Positions 24,392 to 33,203 of a stretch of 64,000 nt of DNA are shown here, piece by piece. Below the pieces are notes generated by a model. The model ran no database searches and had not been told where the DNA came from. It saw only the letters and a program-made list of their open reading frames with translations. Position 1 is the stretch's first letter, and every line of letters begins with the position of its first letter. The stretch is taken from NCBI RefSeq assembly GCF_013141765.1, contig NZ_WHOD01000005.1, forward strand, positions 1 through 64,000. The letters are read 5' to 3'. Source of the stretch: Paenibacillus foliorum. GTDB taxonomy: Bacteria; Bacillota; Bacilli; Paenibacillales; NBRC-103111. A program made the translations under genes and the position numbers.

Positions 24392-25954
24392 TTATTTAGC
24401 ATTTTTAGCATATCTTTCGTTTATTTCTTGAGACATGACATCGCCTTTTAACAATTTAAATTGTTTTTCCCATTCAGCCCAACCTGCTTCTAATTCCACT
24501 TTACCTGAAATAATTTGTGTAAATATTTCAGTTGCTTTAGATGTAATTTGTGTTAATTGTGCATCCGTTGTAGGAGTTGAGAAATAGATGACTCTTGGTT
24601 GAGTGGATAATCCTGTATTAGCCATGTTAGCAGCTGTTTCTGCTGGCCACAGGTCTTTCCAGAACACTCTTTGCTGCTCCATATTACCGATGGTGTAAAC
24701 ATCCCAAGCCCCATCTTGTCTTAACCCTTTTAAGTCTTTAGTTAATTTATACTCATTACCTGATTTGGTGTGATCTTTACCTTCAACCCCAACGGTCATT
24801 AAATTGTCGCCAGATGTAAAGTTAAAAATTCTTGCAGCACCGTCTAATACATCAGCTTTTACTTTTGAATTCACGGCCCATATGCTAGAGAAACCAACAG
24901 GCAAACCCTCGCTATTTTTTTTAATAATATTGCCATAAGCTGATACACTCTTTGCAACTCCAGGTGCTGGTGGAACCTCTAAAACAACGACTTTAGCATT
25001 AGGTGCCTTTTCCTGGATAATAGCTAAGTCTGCAGCAGCACCAGAGGAAACCCCTTGATACACCCCAACTTTGCTGTTTCTTATAAGTTGAGATTTACCA
25101 TTGTTGGGTTGATAGGTTACAAATTCAGGATCAACTATTTTGGCTGTAACCAGTTCTCTTGCAAACCCGATAGCTTTCTTATATTCGGGAGTGATCTGCG
25201 ACCAAACTAATTTGTTGTCAGCCGTTTTCATCCAATCTGCGGTAGGAACGCCGAAAGGTGCTAATGCCGGTTCCAAACTGCCTGATTTATCAAATACAGC
25301 GCCGTAAGTATCGCCATCTTTGCCATTTTTATCAGGATCTTTTGTGGCAAATTGCTTTAAAACTTCCTTATATTCATCAAATGTCTTTGGAATTTTTAAA
25401 CCCAAATTATCCAACCAGTCTTGTCTGATAAATACAGCGCCATAACCAACATCTCTTGGTGTAGGTAAGATATATAAACTGCCGTCTGCATTTACAAACT
25501 TGCTTTGCATTTCTTTATCATAAAATTTTTGAACATTCGGCATTTTAGGCAACAGGTCCGTCATTTTCATCAACAAACCGTTGGCTCCAAAATTGTTGAT
25601 CATCCCGATCGTTGTAGTATCGGTGCTGGAATGAACGACATCAGGCGCGGTTCCGCTGTTGAATTGCAAAGTGATTTTTTGAACATAACCGTCATCCGGC
25701 ATCTCTTGAACTTTAATAACCGTGTTGGTTTTTTTCATTAATTCGTCTAATACCGGGTTTTTGGTTCTGTCTCCATCTGCAAACACCCCTTTGAAACCTA
25801 TATTGATTGTTGGCGCAGGCCCTGCAGGTGTTGAAGATGATCCAGAAGGTGCAGGTGAAGCAGTAGTACCTCCAGAGCTTGAACATGATGTCATCATAGC
25901 AACGGTTAATCCAAACGTAGCAACTTTACCAAATAAATTGAAATACTTACTCAT
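24392..25954 (-). CDS. Extracellular sugar-binding lipoprotein (YtcQ/LipO-like)
   Basis: 520 residues. The N-terminal signal (FGKVATFGLTVAMMTSC) ends in a lipobox cysteine near residue 24 and a Ser/Gly/Pro-rich linker follows. The body is a family 1 solute-binding fold (APDVVHSSTDTTTIGMI, YGAVFIRQDWLDNLGLKIPK, TFDEYKEVLKQFATKDPDKN, later KDGDTYGAVFD). It delivers a sugar or oligosaccharide to the two downstream permeases. The length near 520 fits the LipO subgroup. The block is markedly more AT-rich than genes after 26 kb, suggesting separate ancestry. Confidence 0.9.
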   Translation of the reverse strand: MSKYFNLFGKVATFGLTVAMMTSCSSSGGTTASPAPSGSSSTPAGPAPTINIGFKGVFADGDRTKNPVLDELMKKTNTVIKVQEMPDDGYVQKITLQFNSGTAPDVVHSSTDTTTIGMINNFGANGLLMKMTDLLPKMPNVQKFYDKEMQSKFVNADGSLYILPTPRDVGYGAVFIRQDWLDNLGLKIPKTFDEYKEVLKQFATKDPDKNGKDGDTYGAVFDKSGSLEPALAPFGVPTADWMKTADNKLVWSQITPEYKKAIGFARELVTAKIVDPEFVTYQPNNGKSQLIRNSKVGVYQGVSSGAAADLAIIQEKAPNAKVVVLEVPPAPGVAKSVSAYGNIIKKNSEGLPVGFSSIWAVNSKVKADVLDGAARIFNFTSGDNLMTVGVEGKDHTKSGNEYKLTKDLKGLRQDGAWDVYTIGNMEQQRVFWKDLWPAETAANMANTGLSTQPRVIYFSTPTTDAQLTQITSKATEIFTQIISGKVELEAGWAEWEKQFKLLKGDVMSQEINERYAKNAK

Positions 25955-26109
25955 TTTGATTCCTCCAGTAATTTATTTGTTATAACTTGACGATTGTTTT
26001 GCACACGCTTACAAACATGTTCATGCTTACCATTATCGTATTTGCTCGACCCGTTTTTTTTTATAATTCGAATGGCTTACTCCCAATGGCTCCTGAAGCC
26101 GTCTTACAC

Positions 26110-26847
26110 CTACAATTCCAGACCTTCAGTGACCATTTCCGGCCGAAGATGCCCAACATAATTCAACAGTCGGAGGCTTACCGAATCGTCATCCTCGATA
26201 TCAACCCTGGCAATGGCCGCATGTGAGAAGCTGAACCGGTTATGGTCGCACGGATCGCATCCCAGGAGTTCGTTTAGCATAACGGAGCCAAACGCCGCAT
26301 GGCAGACAATAGCAATCGTGACATCTGTGCCTTCATGAATTTTCCTGATAGTCGCCATCACACGTCTCGCGCGATCATAGGTTTTCTCTCTCGTTTCCGC
26401 TTCTAGTGCAGGATGCCAAATATCCGGCCAATTGAAGTCCCGTCCTCTTTGTACACCGGGGAACAGCTCTCCTACTTTAGATAATAACGGGTAATGCTCG
26501 CTTTGGGCGGCTTTGTTGGCAGCCGCTTCTTCAGCATGGACCTGATAGCTCCCTGCACCTACCAATTCACGCATCAGTGGCCAGCCTCTGCGATCGGTTT
26601 CAGACAACGCCGGATACACATACCAAGGTACGCTCCTCTTTTTATGGATCGCTTCTGCGGTCTGAAGTGCTCTTTGCAGGGTGCTGGAATAGATAACATC
26701 CAGTGGCAGCCAATTGGCGAATTGTTCTCCTACACACGCTGCCTGCTCCATTCCAAGCTTGCCCAGCGGGTAATTAGGCCCGCCTGTATAGCCCTGCTCT
26801 TGATTCGCAGGCTGCGCATGCCTGACTATATACATCCGTATGGTCAT
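26110..26847 (-). CDS. Histidine phosphatase (phosphoglycerate-mutase-like)
   Basis: 245-residue member of the RHG superfamily. It has MYIVRHAQPANQEQGYTGGP with the phospho-accepting His in RHA, IYSSTLQRALQTAEAI for the phosphate pocket and IVCHAAFGSVML for the second His. It is a cytosolic phosphatase with substrate unknown. Position at the end of the catabolic cluster (26-32 kb) suggests a sugar-phosphate phosphatase. The shift to higher GC than the preceding ABC block is obvious here. Confidence 0.88.
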   Translation of the reverse strand: MTIRMYIVRHAQPANQEQGYTGGPNYPLGKLGMEQAACVGEQFANWLPLDVIYSSTLQRALQTAEAIHKKRSVPWYVYPALSETDRRGWPLMRELVGAGSYQVHAEEAAANKAAQSEHYPLLSKVGELFPGVQRGRDFNWPDIWHPALEAETREKTYDRARRVMATIRKIHEGTDVTIAIVCHAAFGSVMLNELLGCDPCDHNRFSFSHAAIARVDIEDDDSVSLRLLNYVGHLRPEMVTEGLEL

Positions 26848-26893
26848 ACTCCTTCACGAACCTTTCCTACTTTTCTTATAGTGGAGCAGATAT

Positions 26894-27045
26894 CCTTTCA
26901 CCTCTCCCAGCATAGTGCCTTGAACTAAATACTTCTACGCAAATGGATAAACGACCAGGATAGGCAGAATCGCAATAAATACGACCGTGAATTTGACATT
27001 TTGCGCCATCAGCGAAGCCCCTTCATTCGTGCCCATCTCAGAAAC
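26894..27045 (-). pseudogene. C-terminal remnant of a sugar ABC permease
   Basis: A minus-strand reading gives GASLMAQNVKFTVVFIAILP and ILVVYPFA, a stop, then KYLVQGTMLGEVKG. This is the end of a YtcP/MalG-type permease with one nonsense codon. The rest is deleted. It implies that the neighbouring catabolic cluster once had its own sugar transporter. Confidence 0.7.
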
Positions 27046-27093
27046 ATGTGAAGCAAGCTCTACCTGGATCACGATGTTTCCCTAACGATTTCT

Positions 27094-27993
27094 TCATAGG
27101 TCCCTGGTTGAACTGTGCCATTCGCGTATCGCAGCTGCCGCTTCTTCACTCAGGCTTTTATTTGACCTTGTTACATTACTCATTGGTATTCCACGTAAAG
27201 CTGCAAGATATTTCGCGGTTGCTGTATAGCACAAGCCAAGCGCGCTATCTAAAGCTACAAGCTTCTCGTGTGTTTTGACAGCCTCGTCAGATTGGCTTAA
27301 TGCTTCGCGCCATAACTGTATCACGACGTCAGCCGCAGCTGTTGCCGTAATGGCCATAATGCCTCCTGCACCGAGATGAATTGCATCCAACATGTGCTGC
27401 GTATTTGCTTGGTAGACGATACTATCTGGAGCACCTTTTATTTTCGCCTCTATACCTTCGATCGTACAAGTCGTGTCTTTTATCCCTACAATTCCATGAT
27501 TAACAACAAGACTGCTGTACACATGCGGATCGATAAGATGCGGCTTATTTAACGGACACTCGTATAAAACGACGGGCACCGAAGATCGGTCGGCCAGATC
27601 AGCAAAATATGCACCAAGCCGTTCTTGATTTTCACCCATTCCTTTTGGAGGAATGAAAACCACACCTGACACACCAGTATCCTCCATACGGAGCAGTTCT
27701 TCAGCATGGCTGCCGGTGTCGGGGCTGACGTTGACAGTAGCGACAACCGGCATATTGCCAGCTCGCTTCACAGCAATTTCCGCAAGGGACAACCGTTCAT
27801 CCAAGGTCAGCAACCCCATCTCGCTGCTGCCGCAAACGGCAAATAGGCCGTTTGGCTGCATGGAGAGCTGCCAATCTACATATTTATCGTAGCAGTTCCA
27901 ATCTATACTTCCGTCTTGCAGAAAAGGGGTAAGAAGCAATGAAAACACTCCAGAGAATGGATGGTTATGTTTCAATTTATGAACGTTCAACAT
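27094..27993 (-). CDS. DapA-family aldolase (dihydrodipicolinate synthase-like)
   Basis: 299-residue TIM-barrel of the DapA/NAL family. Members condense or cleave pyruvate with an aldehyde through a Schiff base. The start GVFSLLLTPFLQDGSIDW, the Tyr in VVLYECP and the Schiff-base Lys in GIVGIKDTT are in place. Because it lies among sugar dehydrogenase, isomerase and PHP genes, a keto-acid sugar aldolase is more likely than lysine biosynthesis. The substrate cannot be told from sequence. Confidence 0.87.
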   Translation of the reverse strand: MLNVHKLKHNHPFSGVFSLLLTPFLQDGSIDWNCYDKYVDWQLSMQPNGLFAVCGSSEMGLLTLDERLSLAEIAVKRAGNMPVVATVNVSPDTGSHAEELLRMEDTGVSGVVFIPPKGMGENQERLGAYFADLADRSSVPVVLYECPLNKPHLIDPHVYSSLVVNHGIVGIKDTTCTIEGIEAKIKGAPDSIVYQANTQHMLDAIHLGAGGIMAITATAAADVVIQLWREALSQSDEAVKTHEKLVALDSALGLCYTATAKYLAALRGIPMSNVTRSNKSLSEEAAAAIREWHSSTRDL

Positions 27994-28315
27994 ACTATCA
28001 CTTCCTCAATATTCGAAATTTAGCTTGCAATGTGCATCTCCGCCCGCCCGTTAAGCTGAGTGAAGCCAGATATACATTAACATAGAAAAGATTCTCCTTT
28101 GGCTGGCTACGATCCAATTCATTTCGGGACGTCTTCAATTCAAACGGTCCGAAATACGCGTTACAGCCTATAGTTCTTACTCAGTCGCCACTATGTATTC
28201 TTATTCATTAAGTTAATTTCTTATTCATTTAGAGTTAGCCGCTCCACGCATCCACGCAGTATGATCCACTCCTGGATCGGCGTATCTGGAGGTATGATTC
28301 GCTTTAGGAACCTAT
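27994..28315. other. Gap between aldolase and PHP genes
   Basis: About 320 bp without a gene. On the minus strand a 30-codon open stretch (RFLKRIIPPDTPIQEWIILR, then GCVERLTLNE) ends near 28222 and may be a coding relic. No hairpin or promoter stands out. Confidence 0.3.
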
Positions 28316-29059
28316 CTACTCCAATAACTGTTTCAATCGCTCCAAGTGCTGGGACGTCGAGACGGCGGCCATCGAATGGGCGTCAGTACCCAAATGGAAC
28401 ACAACGCCAACCTCTTTGCCTATACGCCAATATCGCTTCGAAAATTCCGGATCGGCGAACAAAGCCGGCACATTCAATTCCCAGGCAACCTGGCTTCGTT
28501 TCCCCTTTTCCAGTATATACCCCAGTTCGCTATCAGTGATTTCCTTCGTAACGAGTGTCTTGTCTTCGAAACAATGAATAAATCTGCCGATAAAAGGATG
28601 GGCGATGCAATCAGCCCGACTCGTAGCAAATAACGACTCCAGTACTTGCAGCGCATGCTGCACATACCCTCGCGGCGACTTGTCTTCGGGGTGCTCCCAG
28701 TAATCGAGGTGATAATGATTGTAGGCATACAGGCGGTAATCCAAAGCTTCATTAATGTCAGGCGTATCGAGAAATTTGCCGACACCGTATGCAGACAACT
28801 CGGCGGCGTACAAAACGTTTAGATCCGTACCGCATTCCTCCGCTTGTTTCTTTAATTTGCGATTCGTGTCCAGTATCGGAAAATCTCCACTATTATAATG
28901 GTCGGTGAACGCGATAACCCGAATGTCGTCCTTCACTCCCATGTTCACGATATCGCGAGCAAGCATTTCAGGTTTGGCACAAGGCGAATACGTAGTGTGA
29001 ATATGCAGGTTTTGTTGGATTAATCGTTCCAAATCGTAGGTTTGCTCCATTTTGTACAC
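28316..29059 (-). CDS. PHP-domain metal-dependent hydrolase
   Basis: 247 residues with the polymerase-and-histidinol-phosphatase metal motifs: NLHIHTTYS (HxH), AFTDHY, ADCIAHPF and LGTDAHS. A GTG at 29059 lies seven bases behind AAGGAGG. The next ATG at 29050 is the alternative. Members act as phosphoesterases. In this cluster a sugar-phosphate or cyclic-phosphate substrate is plausible but unproven. Confidence 0.85.
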   Translation of the reverse strand: MYKMEQTYDLERLIQQNLHIHTTYSPCAKPEMLARDIVNMGVKDDIRVIAFTDHYNSGDFPILDTNRKLKKQAEECGTDLNVLYAAELSAYGVGKFLDTPDINEALDYRLYAYNHYHLDYWEHPEDKSPRGYVQHALQVLESLFATSRADCIAHPFIGRFIHCFEDKTLVTKEITDSELGYILEKGKRSQVAWELNVPALFADPEFSKRYWRIGKEVGVVFHLGTDAHSMAAVSTSQHLERLKQLLE

Positions 29060-29154
29060 AAGCTGGCCTCCTTTCACTCATTCTACTTAATCAATAAGAT
29101 AATTTCATGTGAAAACACTCACCTTGTCAAAGCCTAGGAGTCTTTTTTTAAAAA

Positions 29155-30027
29155 TCACTTAAAGTATTTCGCCAAGTGTTCGTAGGCTTTCACAATGCCT
29201 TGCTGTTCGTTCTCGATGGTACCATGGAACCGATGATCCTCAAGTTCAATGCAAATCGCTCCTTTGTAGCCGAAACGATCGAGTCGAACCGTTACTTTAT
29301 CCCACTCCACCGTTCCGTGGCCCGGAATGGTATACCTCCAGGAGCCGCCACAATAGTGATACTTCGAACCAAAGGTCGGCGATATAACACCGGAATTGTA
29401 TAACTCATCGTACAAAATTTCCGTATCCTTGCCATGGCAGTGATTTATCCGCTCCCCGAATTCCGACAAAGCCCGCAAATAGTCGATGCGAAGCCAAACG
29501 AGATGAGAAGGGTCGTAGTTCAGTCCGAAATGCTTGGAAGGAATCGCTTCGAACATGGCGCGCCACATCTCCGGAGTACAACCAATCGTAGGAAGTTCCG
29601 GACTCGGGCCCGGCCATCCTTCGATGGCAATGTACACTCCCTTCTGTTCTGCATACCGGACGACTTCAGGAAAGGTTTCCTTCCAAATGGCAAATGTTAC
29701 GTGACGCGGCATTTTAGGGTCTTCTGGAACGAGGCACATAAACATGACGCTTGCCCCGATAGATGCCATGTCATCCATTTGTCTCTTGATGGACTCGAGA
29801 GCGTTTTCTCGCTTGCTCTCGTCCGCGCTTAGCAAATGGCCGACAAGGCTCGCGTCTACGGAACCGATCTCCAGGCCGTATCGATCGCATATTTCCTTCT
29901 TTGCAGCCAATTCGGTTCCCCCGATATCCAGTACATCGAGCCCTACTCCTGCCGCCCATTTCGCTGTATTTTCAAAGCCTTGCTGCCCAATCATCCTGGG
30001 AATACGCATACCGATTTTCCATTTCAT
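29155..30027 (-). CDS. Sugar phosphate isomerase/epimerase
   Basis: 290-residue xylose-isomerase-like TIM barrel (AP endonuclease 2 fold). VLDIGGTELAAKKEICDRYG, VYIAIEGWPGPSPE, HFGLNYDPSHLVWLRID (metal ligands D and H), INHCHGKD, the GHGTVEWDK loop and AICIELEDH are all characteristic. It probably interconverts a keto sugar or inosose. It neighbours the Gfo/Idh/MocA dehydrogenase at 30119, its frequent partner in inositol-type and glycoside catabolism. Confidence 0.9.
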   Translation of the reverse strand: MKWKIGMRIPRMIGQQGFENTAKWAAGVGLDVLDIGGTELAAKKEICDRYGLEIGSVDASLVGHLLSADESKRENALESIKRQMDDMASIGASVMFMCLVPEDPKMPRHVTFAIWKETFPEVVRYAEQKGVYIAIEGWPGPSPELPTIGCTPEMWRAMFEAIPSKHFGLNYDPSHLVWLRIDYLRALSEFGERINHCHGKDTEILYDELYNSGVISPTFGSKYHYCGGSWRYTIPGHGTVEWDKVTVRLDRFGYKGAICIELEDHRFHGTIENEQQGIVKAYEHLAKYFK

Positions 30028-30118
30028 ATGGTCATCAAGTCCTCTCTGTCATATTTGAATAGCGGTTTCAGCCCGTGGGGATCCCGTCTTGGTGTGGAAC
30101 ACTCGAATCCAATAGCCA

Positions 30119-31189
30119 TTAAAATTTGGGGATATGAACTTCAACTTCCCTGCCTAGTTTAGAAGAACGGAGAATACCGTCAAGAATCGATTGGTTGATC
30201 ATAATTTGTTCACCCGGGATCGGAGCAGACCTTTTTTCACGGATTGCCTCTACAAAATCGCGAATTTTTTCATGAAATACATCAATTTTATGCTGTTTAA
30301 CCGGAATCGACGTGTCTGTTTGGTGTCCTAGCAGGTCGTGGAACAAAGTCATGCTTGCAACCGGACTATCCCATGTCTGCCCCGATGGATTCGCTTTCAA
30401 ACCGCCTTCCGTACCAAGGAACAAAGTCGGCCCAAAGGAATTGGCATGCATCGCCCAAGATATTTTGAAGTTGAGAAGAATGTCTCCTTCAAGACGGATC
30501 ATTGCAACGCCGAAATCATCGACTTCGAATTTTTCCGATTGATTGTGATATTTCGGATTAGTTCCGAAGTAATTAGACGTATAGGCCGAAACAGTGATCG
30601 GTTTCGGATAACCAATCGTGTTCAGTGCCATATCTAGGGAATAACAGCCAATGTCGAATATTGCTCCAGCACCCGATATTTCTTTGCTTATAAACGTTCC
30701 GCCAGGCATACCGCGTCTGCGACCGGCACCAGTCTGAACATAATACACTTTACCGAGCTGCCCCGATTCTACGATCTCTTTCATTGCCTTATGGTTAGGG
30801 TCATAACGCGGTTGGAAGCCAACCGTTAATATTTTCCCGGACTTTTTGCCAGCCTCAACCATTTCCACCGCTTGCTCCAAAGAGGAGCACATCGGTTTCT
30901 CAACGAGCACGTGTTTACCTGCGAGAAGTGCATCGACTGTTGTACGATGATGCGCGACGTGCGGCGTACATACGCTGACGGCTTCAATATCCTCGTTCAG
31001 TAGATCGAGGTGATTTTCGAACGCTGAAGCACCGTTCAACTGTCTAACCTCGATAAACTCCTTCGCTTTGCCGGGAACAATATCCGCCACCCCGACAATC
31101 TCTACTCCTGGAAGTGCTTTGTAATTGGCCGCATGCGCTCTAGCGACGCTTCCGCTGCCTATAATTCCAACACGAATTGTTTTTGTCAC
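30119..31189 (-). CDS. Gfo/Idh/MocA-family oxidoreductase
   Basis: 356 residues. The N-terminal Rossmann fold has GIIGSGSVARAHAANYKALP and binds NAD(P). EKPMCSSLEQAVEMVEAGKK holds the conserved EKP lysine, and the C-terminal substrate domain has GGTFISKEISGAGAIFDIGC (Asp/His region). It oxidises a sugar or cyclitol hydroxyl. It is probably cotranscribed with the isomerase at 29155-30027 and the genes beyond it. Confidence 0.92.
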   Translation of the reverse strand: MTKTIRVGIIGSGSVARAHAANYKALPGVEIVGVADIVPGKAKEFIEVRQLNGASAFENHLDLLNEDIEAVSVCTPHVAHHRTTVDALLAGKHVLVEKPMCSSLEQAVEMVEAGKKSGKILTVGFQPRYDPNHKAMKEIVESGQLGKVYYVQTGAGRRRGMPGGTFISKEISGAGAIFDIGCYSLDMALNTIGYPKPITVSAYTSNYFGTNPKYHNQSEKFEVDDFGVAMIRLEGDILLNFKISWAMHANSFGPTLFLGTEGGLKANPSGQTWDSPVASMTLFHDLLGHQTDTSIPVKQHKIDVFHEKIRDFVEAIREKRSAPIPGEQIMINQSILDGILRSSKLGREVEVHIPKF

Positions 31190-31239
31190 GGTTTTGTCTC
31201 CCCATTTCGAATTTTAACATTCAATCTTTTCGAATATTA

Positions 31240-31670
31240 TTAGGTAAGCTCGATCAGCGTTTTCCCGATCCCTTTCCCGGAATCCAAAACATCGAGCGCT
31301 TTGTCAACCTTTTTCGCATCCTTGCAGGCTGCACCAAGTAGAACGACTTTCCCGCCCCTGCGAGCGATGGAGAAGGCCATACCCACAGCATTACTTTTTC
31401 CCGCACATTCATACACGATATCGGCTCCCAATCCATCTTCCAGCTTGGACACACTGTCTGCTGCTTCCACTTGTGTTAAATTTACGATATCTGTAGTACC
31501 CAGACTTTGGCCAAGCTTTTTATATCGTGATACATATGCAGATCGCTACCGCAGACACCTGCAGCTTTCACTTGAATCAATATGTCTTTCGGCCTCAGTT
31601 CGGTAGGTGCCGGGACGTCACATACTTTAACCACTCCCGCTCCGGATTGATAGTTGACAACAGCTTTCAT
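31240..31670 (-). pseudogene. Zinc alcohol dehydrogenase, internally deleted
   Basis: ATG 31670 starts MKAVVNYQSGAGVVKVCDVP and AAGVCGSDLHMYHD, the GroES-like N-domain with its zinc cysteine. The frame then breaks. A second frame begins after a large gap with SKLEDGLGADIVYECAGKSN and RRGGKVVLLGAACKD, part of the NAD-binding domain. About 200 residues are missing, so the enzyme is dead. It would have completed the sugar-alcohol pathway. Confidence 0.8.
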
Positions 31671-31805
31671 TTCAGTTCCCCCTAGAAATAATAAGGAACA
31701 ATGTTTCTCACCACAAAAAGCAATTCCATCAAAGTACCTATCACTTCTGATTTTCTCCGCCAAGCGGCAAAATTGGACCATCAACAAAGAGACAATAAGC
31801 CTCCC

Positions 31806-32362
31806 CTAATTCAATTCATCGTAATCGCCTAGTATTTGTTCCGGAGAAGCTGTACCGGCGCCGTCTAACTTCCGAATGGAAACATTAGCAGCTAAGTGAG
31901 AGAATGCCACAGCCATCGTTCTGCTGCAGCCTACTCCCAATACCGAGATCAAAGCTGCATTGAACAAATCTCCGGCTCCGGTGATATCGATGGGTGGCGC
32001 AACAGCTTCTGTCGGAACAAATGTACACAATTGAATTTCAATCCACATTGCGCCTTTATCACCTAAAAAAATACAGCAGGGTTTGCCCACTTGATCCGAC
32101 AATTGAACCCTGCTGTAACTATTTCGTGTTGACTTTCTTGTATGAGAGAGGAATTCTTATTTATACTTCGCATGACCTCGATTTCATTAGTTTTTACAAT
32201 CAATCCGTGAAATAAGCCAATTCTGTTGCGGCTATTGACGACAATCAGTTTCCCTTGAAACGACCAATATTGCAAGCTTTCCAATATTAAGTCATTCACG
32301 CCCCCGTTATCGACTTGATCAATTACACCAATCACATCAATGTGTGCAACCATCCGGTCCAA
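31806..32362 (-). pseudogene. PfkB-family sugar kinase, truncated and frameshifted
   Basis: The first frame (32362 to about 32110) has QGKLIVVNSRNRIGLFHGLI and VKTNEIEVM of ribokinase-type enzymes. The second frame (32102-31806) has the catalytic PPIDITGAGDLFNAALISVL motif. The N-terminal third is absent and the two parts are in different frames. It is the first gene after the promoter at 32489 and was probably the kinase of the cluster. Confidence 0.78.
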
Positions 32363-32488
32363 TTCCGGTATTGCTCAAATCCGTAATCCGTCTCTCCAAC
32401 TTCTTCTCAGTCAGCAACATTGGTTTCAAGCTTTTCAAGGATGTGCCTCCCGTACTTCACTATATACTTTAATGATTAAGATAATATG

Positions 32489-32537
32489 ATTATAGCAAAC
32501 GTTTTTTTGTATGTAAACCTAATTCTAAGCGCTTTCA
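32489..32537 (-). promoter_or_regulatory. Promoter with cre-like catabolite sites
   Basis: On the minus strand TTTACA (32512-32517) and TATAAT (32489-32494) are separated by 17 bases, a good sigma-A promoter. TGAAAGCGCTTAGA (32524-32537) matches the CcpA cre consensus at 13 of 14 positions. A second similar site (AACGTTTG) lies between the -35 and -10 boxes. It should drive the catabolic cluster under glucose or LacI-type control. Confidence 0.65.
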
Positions 32538-32696
32538 TTCAGGCTTTGCTGGTCTCAACATTGAGGAAAAACTTTTGCTCGAGCATCATGCATCATGCAT
32601 GGTAAACTGCTAAATAGGAGCTTCTGGAGATGTTTAAAAGTACTTGAAAGCATGCGGCTTATGAAATAATAATATTATTTTAAGGAAATTAGTAGT

Positions 32697-32810
32697 ATGA
32701 GAGTAATCTGGTCTGTTTTTTTCTTAAATTCTATAGTTTATATTGTCGTTCTTGCCCTAATAATATCTATAATTTATTTAGTAGTAAAAAGGAAAAATAA
32801 TCAAAAATAA
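32697..32810 (+). CDS. 37-residue single-helix membrane peptide
   Basis: ATG 32697, with AAGGA upstream, encodes a short protein with one transmembrane helix (VFFLNSIVYIVVLALIISII) and a basic tail KRKNNQK. It ends at 32810, directly before a hairpin unit. There is no family match from memory. Its size, one helix and positive C-terminus resemble small membrane regulators or type I toxins, but nothing proves function. Confidence 0.5.
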   Translation: MRVIWSVFFLNSIVYIVVLALIISIIYLVVKRKNNQK

Positions 32811-32875
32811 GATGGACGTACTAAAGGAAGAAATCCCCTCATAATTACGTCCATTGAACTTTTGTTCTCCGTTAG
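32811..32875. repeat. Hairpin unit after small membrane ORF
   Basis: ATGGACGTA (32812-32820) pairs with TACGTCCAT (32846-32854). It is followed by TGAACTTTTGTTCTCCGTTAG, the right box of the dispersed repeat family, here split across 32855-32875. Confidence 0.5.
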
Positions 32876-32940
32876 AATTCCTGTAGATGGATTAATTTCG
32901 TCTTTGAAAAAAGAAAAACGCCTCGGTGATAGCAGAAGAA

Positions 32941-32962
32941 AGCCTTGTGGGACAAGGCTTTT
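32941..32962 (+). terminator. Rho-independent terminator
   Basis: AGCCTTGT and ACAAGGCT (32941-32948, 32952-32959) form a tight stem with loop GGG, followed by TTTTT. Confidence 0.75.
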
Positions 32963-33203
32963 TAGAGTTTATTTTTCTACGTTCGAGAGCGCTGTGGCGC
33001 TCAAGAAAGGAAAACTGTGACCAATAACAACGAATCGTGGGGTAGCAATCAGTTCTTGATTAATTAACACAAAAGGCGATTGCGGTTACATTCGACTAAA
33101 ATCCCAGCCTTATAGCGGTCGCGATTACGAGTGAAGTAATGACGACGTTGAAAGCCTTGATTCGGTTGTGACGGTCCGACAGCTGTATTTTTCCAACGGC
33201 GGA
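32963..33203. other. Gap downstream of the HlyD gene
   Basis: No clear gene. In frame with and directly after the HlyD stop, a minus-strand stretch to 33096 encodes a hydrophobic end (KAFNVVITSLVIATAIRLGF). It could be a read-through tail or the relic of a membrane gene. Confidence 0.25.
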
